Of a DNA stretch of 10,072 nt, positions 5,646-10,072 are shown one piece after another (the first letter of the stretch is position 1; every line of letters begins with the position of its first letter). The stretch is from Desulfobacteraceae bacterium UBA5852 (GTDB lineage: Bacteria; Desulfobacterota; Desulfobacteria; Desulfobacterales; UBA5852), in NCBI GenBank assembly GCA_002432195.1, contig DJGG01000132.1:23976-34047 (forward strand), given 5' to 3'. The position numbers were made by a program, and so were the translations under genes. The notes under the pieces were generated by a model, which saw only the letters and a program-made list of their open reading frames with translations, searched no databases and was not told where the DNA came from.

Positions 5646-5875
5646 AGCTGATCGACATCGACCAGGCGGCCAGGCGCCTATCCGTCAGCCCCTCCACCGT
5701 AAGGCGGATGCTCCGCACCCGAGGGTGTCCTCTACAGGCCTGCCGGGTCCATAAGGGCTGCATTCGGATCGTGGAGGAGAGCGTGGAGCAGTTAATCCGC
5801 CTGCGCGTGGAAGAATTTGCTGGCCAGGAATGGTCAGACGTAACCAATCCCGCCAATCCCGCCACGACCTATTGA
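5642..5875 (+). CDS. Second AlpA/excisionase-like HTH protein
   Basis: This 77-aa protein carries a short MerR/excisionase-type HTH: MKLIDIDQAARRLSVSPSTV (1-20) then RRMLRTRGCPLQACRVHKGC (21-40), with IRIVEESVEQLIRLRVEEF (41-59) as wing and helix. ATG 5642 overlaps the preceding stop, indicating translational coupling. The frame is open much further upstream, but that part is a shadow of terS and the Trp-rich gene. Small proteins of this type serve as Xis or regulators. It differs clearly from the AlpA-like protein at 1723, so the element has two. Its place within the packaging operon would fit a late regulator or a recombination directionality factor. A 9-bp tandem repeat (CCAATCCCG at 5844-5852 and 5853-5861) sits near its 3' end. 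Confidence 0.7.
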   Translation: MKLIDIDQAARRLSVSPSTVRRMLRTRGCPLQACRVHKGCIRIVEESVEQLIRLRVEEFAGQEWSDVTNPANPATTY

Positions 5876-5891
5876 GGGAAGAGATTGCCGG

Positions 5892-5918
5892 CGCTATTGT
5901 GGCTTTAAAACAATAGCG
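5892..5918. promoter_or_regulatory. 27-bp inverted repeat upstream of the RHH gene, candidate operator
   Basis: CGCTATTGT (5892-5900) and ACAATAGCG (5910-5918) are perfect 9-bp inverted repeats around a 9-bp spacer. They immediately precede the SD (GAGGTGG, 5918-5924) of a gene for a ribbon-helix-helix-like protein. RHH regulators commonly bind such palindromes and repress themselves. As RNA it could also form a hairpin next to the SD. The repeat is certain; its use as an operator is inferred. Confidence 0.55.
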
Positions 5919-5928
5919 AGGTGGAAAA

Positions 5929-6186
5929 ATGGCAAACCGAAATTTTGCAATCGAAGACGAAACCTACTCGCGCTTGAAAATCAGGGCGGCCCAATTCGAC
6001 GTGACAATTGGGAAAGCAATCGAAATCCTGATCGACAACTTCGACGCGGCCCTGGAGGCCGAGCAAGACCACAAGATTGAAATCGCCGCCCGGCAGATGC
6101 TTGTGGAGCGCGCCGAGGCCTGGATGGAAGGCTTCCTGGCCCGCCAGGAAGCCCGGCGCGCCGCCCGGGCTGGAGGTGCCAAGTGA
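5929..6186 (+). CDS. Ribbon-helix-helix-like (CopG/Arc-type) DNA-binding protein
   Basis: This 85-aa protein begins with a pattern typical of ribbon-helix-helix folds: a short strand NRNFAIEDE (3-11), helix TYSRLKIRAAQFD (12-24), a turn, and helix TIGKAIEILIDNF (26-38). The remaining half is a charged, probably coiled helix rich in Glu, Ala and Arg. RHH proteins bind DNA as dimers and are frequent autorepressors in phages and toxin-antitoxin loci. ATG 5929 follows GAGGTGG. A perfect 27-bp inverted repeat lies directly upstream. The stop overlaps the GTG start of the prohead protease gene (GTGA at 6183-6186), so regulator and protease are probably made together. No toxin partner is apparent, which argues against an antitoxin. 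A small head accessory protein is the alternative. Confidence 0.6.
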   Translation: MANRNFAIEDETYSRLKIRAAQFDVTIGKAIEILIDNFDAALEAEQDHKIEIAARQMLVERAEAWMEGFLARQEARRAARAGGAK

Positions 6187-6887
6187 AAAACTTGCGCATC
6201 GTGGCCAAGGGGAAAGAGGCGGATGTCTACCTCTTCGACGAAATTGGGGACGGGTGGGTCGGCGGGGTCAGCGCGAAGAAATTTGCGGACGACCTGAAGG
6301 CCCTGGGCCGGCTGGAGCGGATCAACCTCCATATCAATTCCCCCGGCGGATCGGTCTTCGAGGCCGTGGCAATTTTCAACACCCTGCGGAAGAACGGCGC
6401 CCGGGTGGTGGTCTCCATCGACGGCATTGCGGCCTCCAGCGCTTCCGTGGTGGCCATGTCCGGCGACGAAATCAAAATGGCGGCCAACGCCATGATGATG
6501 ATCCATTCCCCGTGGGTCCAAACGGCCGGCGACGCGGCCGAGCTGCGCCAGACGGCGGCCTTGCTGGATAAGGTGGCCGGGACCCTGGTGGGCACCTACG
6601 CCAGGCGCACCGGCAAGCCCGAAGAAGAAATCGCCGCCCTGATGGCCGCGGAAACCTGGATGAACGCCGAGGAGGCCGTGGCCCTGGGGTTCGCGGATAG
6701 CATTGGCCAGGAAATGAAAATCGCGGCCAGCGTCCGGGGCGACGTGCTTTCGCGCTTCCGCAACGTGCCTGAAAGCCTCAAGGCCCGGCTGACGCAGCAG
6801 CAGCCCCCGGCCGACCGGCCGCGCTTGGCTGCTACCCGGGAGCGGCGCCAAGATATGCGCAAGTTTTTGAAAGAACGCAACTGGTGA
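6183..6887 (+). CDS. ClpP-like (S14) prohead maturation protease
   Basis: This 234-aa serine protease is of the phage ClpP-like head-maturation type, which trims the capsid precursor during assembly. Family signatures are HINSPGGSVFEAVAIFNTLR (50-69), the nucleophile Ser85 in GIAASSASVVAMSG, the His108 in MIHSPW, and the C-terminal AETWMNAEEAVALGFADSIG (156-175), which carries the acidic part of the triad. The final 40 residues are charged and may act as a scaffold-like extension. The start is GTG 6183, overlapping the RHH gene's stop, with GGAGG nearby. A 168-base gap separates it from the capsid gene, its presumed substrate. In usual phage order a portal gene precedes this protease; here none does. 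Confidence 0.9.
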   Translation: MKNLRIVAKGKEADVYLFDEIGDGWVGGVSAKKFADDLKALGRLERINLHINSPGGSVFEAVAIFNTLRKNGARVVVSIDGIAASSASVVAMSGDEIKMAANAMMMIHSPWVQTAGDAAELRQTAALLDKVAGTLVGTYARRTGKPEEEIAALMAAETWMNAEEAVALGFADSIGQEMKIAASVRGDVLSRFRNVPESLKARLTQQQPPADRPRLAATRERRQDMRKFLKERNW

Positions 6888-6952
6888 CGGGCCCGCCCGC
6901 CGCCTTCCCCTGGCCGGGGTGCCTGCGCCTGCGGCCGGGACAACCACCCCCA

Positions 6953-6997
6953 GGCGCCCGCGCCACGGGGTTTGAAGCACGAAGCGGCGCCCGCGCC
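6953..6997 (+). repeat. 12-bp direct repeat between protease and capsid genes
   Basis: GGCGCCCGCGCC occurs at 6953-6964 and again at 6986-6997. A second pair, ACTTCTCT at 7018-7025 and 7030-7037, lies nearer the capsid start in an AT-richer stretch. The 6888-7055 gap holds no credible gene. A promoter is possible around TTGGAT (7011-7016), but no good -10 box was found. Confidence 0.35.
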
Positions 6998-7055
6998 TGC
7001 GGAATGCTCCTTGGATGACTTCTCTAAATACTTCTCTTAAAAAGGAGCACCACCA

Positions 7056-8426
7056 ATGTTGAACAAAATGATTCAGCTTGAAAACGACCTCTCCGCCTTC
7101 ATCGCCACCCACCCGGGACTGATGATCCTCATGGTGGCCGGCAACCCCTTCGATGACTACAGCGACGCGAGCCTTATCGCCACCATCGAAGACTATGAGC
7201 GCGACGGCGCGACCACCGATGCGACTCGAAAGCGCTTCCAGGACGCCACGGCCGAGGCCCAGTCCCGCGGGCTCTTCCGGTCCGCCGGCCGGCGGTCAAG
7301 CCCCAACGCCATGGATGGCGCCACGCCCGGCCGCACCACTCCCCTGGCTTACGGGCAAGGCGCCAGGATCGGCGCGGGCCCGGACGGCGACTTCCGCGGC
7401 CTGGGCGATTTCGCCATGGCGGTAAAAGCGGCGGGGGCGCCCGGAGGCGGCGGCCACATCGACCCCCGGTTGATCGCCAACGCCCCCAGTACCGTATCGA
7501 CCGAAGGCGTAGGTGCGGACGGAGGTTTCGCCGTGCCGCCCGAGTACCGCACGGAGATCTGGAAAAAGGTCAACGGGGAAGCCTCGTTGCTGGCCCTTAC
7601 GGACCAGAATATCACCGGATCGAATCAGATCGTGGTCCCGGCGGATGAGCACCCCCCGTGGTCTTCGGATGGCCCGCAGGCCTACTTCGAAAGCGAAGGC
7701 GGCCAGCTCGACCAGTCGAAGGTGAAGCTCTCGGACAAGACAATCCGCCTGAACAAGCTGACCGCGCTTATCCCCGTGACCAGCGAGTTGCAGGAGGACG
7801 CCCCGGGGCTGGACGCCTACCTGCGCCGGAAGGTTGGGGAGGTTTTCAATTACAAGCTCAACCTGAAGATCGCCCGGGGCACCGGTGCGGGCGAGCCCCT
7901 TGGGTTCCTCAATTCGCCGGCCCTGAAGAGCGTTGCGGCCGAAAGCGGCCAGGGCGCCGATACGCTCCTCTTTGCCAACATCGTCAACATGTACTCCGCG
8001 CTGAATCCCGCGGACGCGGCCGGCGCGGTCTGGTTGGCGAACCCCGACACCCGGCCGCAGCTCCTGCAACTGGAGTACCCCGCCGCCAGCGGGATGGTCA
8101 TGCCCGTCTTCCTGCCGGGACAGAACCTGGCCGGCCGGCCCTTCGGTAGCCTTCTTGGCTTGCCCATTTTGTTCAACTTCGCCATGCCGCCCCTGGGGGA
8201 CCAGGGCGACATCGTTCTGGCGAGTATGAAGCAATACATGACGGCCCTGAAGTCGGGGGGCATGCGGTCGGACGTTTCCATGCACCTCTGGTTTGACTAC
8301 GACGTGCTGGCCTACCGCTTCATCCTGCGGATCGCCGGCCAGCCCTGGCCCGCGGCGCCGATTACCGCGCCTGACGGCTCGACCACCTACGGCAGCTTCG
8401 TCTGCCTGGACGAGCGCGCCGGCTGA
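7056..8426 (+). CDS. HK97-fold major capsid protein
   Basis: This 456-aa protein is a HK97 gp5-type major capsid protein, the shell subunit of the phage head. Diagnostic segments are GVGADGGFAVPPEYRTEIWK (151-170), LTALIPVTSELQEDAPGLDA (235-254), the E-loop/P-domain area LRRKVGEVFNYKLNLKIARG (256-275) and the hallmark GTGAGEPLGFLNSP (275-288), then a C-terminal domain ending near residue 430. About 110-145 N-terminal residues precede the core and may be the cleaved delta/scaffold region; a Gly-rich stretch near 127-134 could be close to a cleavage site. SD AAGGAG at 7043-7048 gives ATG 7056. Tandem stops (TGATAA) and a UUCG hairpin follow. The reading frame is intact. No connector or tail genes come after it. 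Confidence 0.93.
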   Translation: MLNKMIQLENDLSAFIATHPGLMILMVAGNPFDDYSDASLIATIEDYERDGATTDATRKRFQDATAEAQSRGLFRSAGRRSSPNAMDGATPGRTTPLAYGQGARIGAGPDGDFRGLGDFAMAVKAAGAPGGGGHIDPRLIANAPSTVSTEGVGADGGFAVPPEYRTEIWKKVNGEASLLALTDQNITGSNQIVVPADEHPPWSSDGPQAYFESEGGQLDQSKVKLSDKTIRLNKLTALIPVTSELQEDAPGLDAYLRRKVGEVFNYKLNLKIARGTGAGEPLGFLNSPALKSVAAESGQGADTLLFANIVNMYSALNPADAAGAVWLANPDTRPQLLQLEYPAASGMVMPVFLPGQNLAGRPFGSLLGLPILFNFAMPPLGDQGDIVLASMKQYMTALKSGGMRSDVSMHLWFDYDVLAYRFILRIAGQPWPAAPITAPDGSTTYGSFVCLDERAG

Positions 8427-8435
8427 TAAAATCGC

Positions 8436-8453
8436 CCCGGCCTTCGGGCCGGG
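8436..8453 (+). terminator. Hairpin terminator after the capsid gene
   Basis: CCCGGCC and GGCCGGG form a perfect 7-bp stem closed by a TTCG tetraloop, starting 10 bases after the capsid stop. The following T content is weak (TTCACTT), so it is either a modest intrinsic terminator or an mRNA-end stabiliser. A further inverted repeat (TTCCGCC 8459-8465 with GGCGGAA 8478-8484) follows directly. Confidence 0.6.
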
Positions 8454-8894
8454 TTCACTTCCGCCTGCCGGCCCGCCGGCGGAAACCGGGCCTCCGGGGC
8501 CGTGGACGCGACGGCCCGAAACCTCCCTCCCGGGTGCTTTTCATGGCGCAAAAAGGGCGGATCGCGTGCGGGGCAGGCTGGCCGGCCAGCGCAGGCCGTA
8601 CAAAACCCCGAACCCGCGGGCCTGTGGCCTCATAGGGGAGCGCAACGAGGGGCGGTCAGTGCGACGCCCCTACCCAATTTTTCGAGCCGTGGGGCGTCCC
8701 TGCGGCCGCCGGGTGATAGCCGAGGGCCGCGCAGCCCTGAGCCCGCCCCCGGGACCCAACGGGTTAAAAGGGCAGCGCAACGGCAAGGGGGGCTTCGGCC
8801 CCCTGCGCCATACCGACCGCCGGAGGTACGCCGATTGTCCCGTCCGCGCCGGACCCCCGTCAACAACGCCCCCGACATCCGCCGGACCCCTGCT
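8454..8894. other. Structured, apparently non-coding 440-bp stretch
   Basis: No convincing gene is seen; long open frames here are Pro/Arg-rich shadows of high-GC DNA. The stretch holds several inverted repeats: TTCCGCC/GGCGGAA (8459-8484), the 14-bp palindrome GCTGGCCGGCCAGC (8577-8590), AGGGGCG (8648-8654) with CGCCCCT (8665-8671), the competing GACGCCCC (8663-8670) with GGGGCGTC (8691-8698), and GGGGGC-TTCG-GCCCCC (8788-8803). It may contain REP-like repeats, a structured RNA, or remnants of a lost gene. Confidence 0.4.
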
Positions 8895-9368
8895 TTGATT
8901 CCCGCCAGACGACCCTCATGCTCCAGTTACGACCGATGCCTTGACCTGGCCGCCCGGCTGGACGCCCTGGACCTTGGTTGTCGCGCCTGCCCCAGCTACA
9001 CCCCCGGGGTGCTCCAGGACCATGAACAAGCAATGAGCGACGCCCAGGCCTGCCGCGCCTTGATCCTGGCGGCCTACTGTGTCCGTATCCCGGCCGGCAC
9101 CCCAGGTGGGCCACCATTTACGAACGCAGGAGCCGCCCGGGCGCGGGCGATCTACGACCGGGCGGCGAGGGAGCGGCGGGGGCAGCGCTCGGACATGGTG
9201 GAAAATATGCCACCATGTTCCACGGCCCGCGACGCCGCCGGCAAGGCCGGGGGGGTGTCGGGCAAGTCAGTGGACTACGCGACCAAGGTGCTCACCAAGG
9301 GGGTGCCGGGCCAGGGGACGGCCCAGGCCCTGGGCCGGGGGGAGATCGGGCAAGGACGGGGCAGGTAG
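8895..9368 (+). CDS. Mosaic, probably decayed ORF: Cys-rich domain plus ParB/HTH-like end
   Basis: The frame from 8895 (TTG, no SD; start uncertain) gives about 157 residues with two unlike parts. The first has a cysteine pattern, CSSYDRCLDLAARL then CRACPSYTPG, that I associate from memory with small zinc-binding phage hypotheticals. The second, around AAGKAGGVSGKSVDYATKVL followed by GVPGQGTAQALGRGEIGQ, resembles the HTH segment of phage ParB-like proteins, in which a stretch of this kind is followed by further helices. Here it runs into a stop at 9366-9368 soon after the match. Lack of a proper start and an early end suggest fused remnants rather than a working gene. A 26-bp inverted repeat (ACATGGTGG 9193-9201, CCACCATGT 9210-9218) lies inside. 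It could instead be an intact lineage-specific gene. Confidence 0.4.
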   Translation: MIPARRPSCSSYDRCLDLAARLDALDLGCRACPSYTPGVLQDHEQAMSDAQACRALILAAYCVRIPAGTPGGPPFTNAGAARARAIYDRAARERRGQRSDMVENMPPCSTARDAAGKAGGVSGKSVDYATKVLTKGVPGQGTAQALGRGEIGQGRGR

Positions 9369-9432
9369 CTCATCCAGGGGAAAGCTGGAGGCCCTGGAAA
9401 CCCACTTCGCCGACGACAGGAGGCACCGAACC

Positions 9433-9831
9433 ATGATCCACTTCGACCAATGGACCCTGGAGCTTGCCCTTCACACGGCCCGCGCCGCGATGGAAGCCAG
9501 CGAGGCGAACGGGGTGGCGGCCGAAGACTGCCGCGCCCTTGTTCGTAACTATTGCCGCGCCGGTATGCTCACTTACCGAAGGAACCGAAGCCACGGCAAG
9601 TGCAAAGCCATTCGGATCGCGGCCGGAGTCCTGATCCTGCTTGGGGTGCTCCCTGGGCGCCCGGCACGCATCCGCCGGCTGTTTGCGGCCGAGCTGGCAA
9701 TGGTCAGGATCCTGGGGGCCTTCCAGGTCCTGGAGGGCGCCATGCGGGCCAACCGGCGGCAGGAGCACGCCTTCCAGGTGATCGACGGCGGACGCCGCCC
9801 CCCGGGTCCCATGGCCCGGCACATGGCATAG
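9433..9831 (+). CDS. Hypothetical protein with a hydrophobic segment
   Basis: This 132-aa protein is not recognised. AGGAGG (9418-9423) gives a strong ribosome binding site for ATG 9433, which supports it as a real gene; open sequence farther upstream in this frame is a shadow. The N-terminal 50 residues are helical with two Cys (33 and 41) and an Ala-rich segment. Residues about 59-74 (AIRIAAGVLILLGVLP) form one hydrophobic stretch, flanked on both sides by Arg/Lys, that could cross a membrane. A second amphipathic helix (LFAAELAMVRILGAFQVLEG, 83-102) follows, then a basic tail. It is the last gene before a strong terminator and the attachment site, a position where satellites often carry accessory genes. 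Function, including any defence or lysis role, is unknown. Confidence 0.6.
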   Translation: MIHFDQWTLELALHTARAAMEASEANGVAAEDCRALVRNYCRAGMLTYRRNRSHGKCKAIRIAAGVLILLGVLPGRPARIRRLFAAELAMVRILGAFQVLEGAMRANRRQEHAFQVIDGGRRPPGPMARHMA

Positions 9832-9873
9832 TGTCCACCACCTTGGGCGGGGGCGGGCCCGCCTGGAATCAAG

Positions 9874-9899
9874 ACCGGCCCTTCGGGGCCGGTTTTTTT
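9874..9899 (+). terminator. Strong Rho-independent terminator at the element's right end
   Basis: ACCGGCCC and GGGCCGGT form a perfect 8-bp stem with a TTCG tetraloop, followed by a seven-T run (9893-9899). It would stop rightward transcription before it enters the tRNA gene in antisense. Confidence 0.92.
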
Positions 9900-9905
9900 A
9901 TGGCC

Positions 9906-9973
9906 GGATTCTAATTCATGGACCATTCATGGACCAGCAGGCCGATATAAGGAAAACGGGCTTCTGGATTCTA
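9906..9973. repeat. Short direct repeats near the right attachment site
   Basis: ATTCATGGACC is present twice in perfect tandem (9914-9924 and 9925-9935), and GGATTCTA occurs at 9906-9913 and 9966-9973. Closely spaced direct repeats between terminator and tRNA are where arm-type integrase or excisionase sites are expected. The repeats are certain; their role is inferred. Confidence 0.45.
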
Positions 9974-10004
9974 CCGAGACCATCCTCTAACTCATTGTTT
10001 TTAT

Positions 10005-10072
10005 TGGTGCCCGGGACGAGACTTGAACTCGTACAGTGCTAAGCACCGAGGGATTTTAAGTCCCTTGCGTCT
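10005..10072 (-). tRNA. tRNA-Leu(UAA), 3' part only; probable integration target
   Basis: On the minus strand the sequence contains an anticodon arm AGGGA-CTTAAAA-TCCCT with anticodon UAA, a long class-II variable arm (GGTGCTTAGCACT), a T arm ACGAG-TTCAAGT-CTCGT, the acceptor strand CCCGGGCA and an encoded CCA (complement of 10005-10007). The long variable arm and anticodon identify tRNA-Leu(UAA). The 5' acceptor strand and most of the D arm lie beyond the window edge. The 3' end faces the element, as expected when an integrase uses the tRNA 3' part as attB. The matching attL copy would lie left of the window and cannot be checked here. Confidence 0.93.

Noticed and set aside
5964..7112. 382-codon minus-strand frame across the RHH and protease genes
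   Set aside because: His/Gly/Arg-rich translation without motifs, wholly opposite well-supported genes, and spanning an intergenic gap.
7296..8285. 329-codon minus-strand frame opposite the capsid gene
   Set aside because: The plus strand encodes hallmark HK97 capsid motifs; the antisense translation is compositionally odd and unrecognisable.
8502..8894. N-terminal extension of the mosaic ORF from an ATG at 8502
   Set aside because: This part translates to Pro/Arg/Gly-rich sequence without domain character and crosses many inverted repeats; it is more likely non-coding.

Overview
The window is a GC-rich, almost entirely rightward-transcribed integrative element that reads as a small phage satellite or satellite-like prophage. 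It lies between a tyrosine integrase (left edge, 5' end outside the window) and a tRNA-Leu(UAA) gene on the minus strand whose 3' CCA end abuts the element at 10005. Gene content (AlpA-type regulators, prim-pol/ATPase, P27 small terminase, ClpP-like prohead protease, HK97-fold capsid) and protein style suggest a Gram-negative, high-GC host. Desulfobacterota/Deltaproteobacteria is my guess from remembered similarity of several phage hypotheticals; it has not been searched.

Layout. (1) 1-1637: integrase and a translationally coupled hypothetical gene. (2) 1638-1722: a dense leader with a hairpin that works as a leftward terminator, then a long stem that buries the Shine-Dalgarno (SD) sequence of the next gene. 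(3) 1723-3804: a tightly coupled replication operon of an AlpA-like DNA-binding protein, a prim-pol/RecA-like ATPase fusion, and a small CxxC/CxxC protein. Two arrays of short repeats phased at about 10-11 bp, next to an AT-rich stretch, lie inside the prim-pol gene and look like an embedded origin. (4) 3805-4766: a possible micro-ORF, a 225-aa hypothetical and a GC-rich gap. (5) 4767-5875: small terminase, Trp-rich hypothetical, second AlpA/Xis-like protein. (6) 5876-8453: a 27-bp inverted repeat, a ribbon-helix-helix-like protein coupled to the prohead protease, the capsid protein, and a terminator. (7) 8454-9831: a structured apparently non-coding stretch, a mosaic probably decayed ORF, and an unknown 132-aa protein, closed by a strong terminator at 9874-9899. 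(8) 9900-10072: right attachment region with short repeats, then tRNA-Leu.

How it may work together: the integrase (with an AlpA/Xis-like protein) would move the element at tRNA-Leu; the prim-pol/ATPase would replicate it from the repeats in its own gene; TerS, protease and capsid protein would build and select a head. No large terminase, portal, connector or tail gene is present between integrase and tRNA, so packaging would need a helper phage. That partial head module is the most unusual feature. A degraded prophage is the main alternative, but the structural ORFs look intact and several are translationally coupled.
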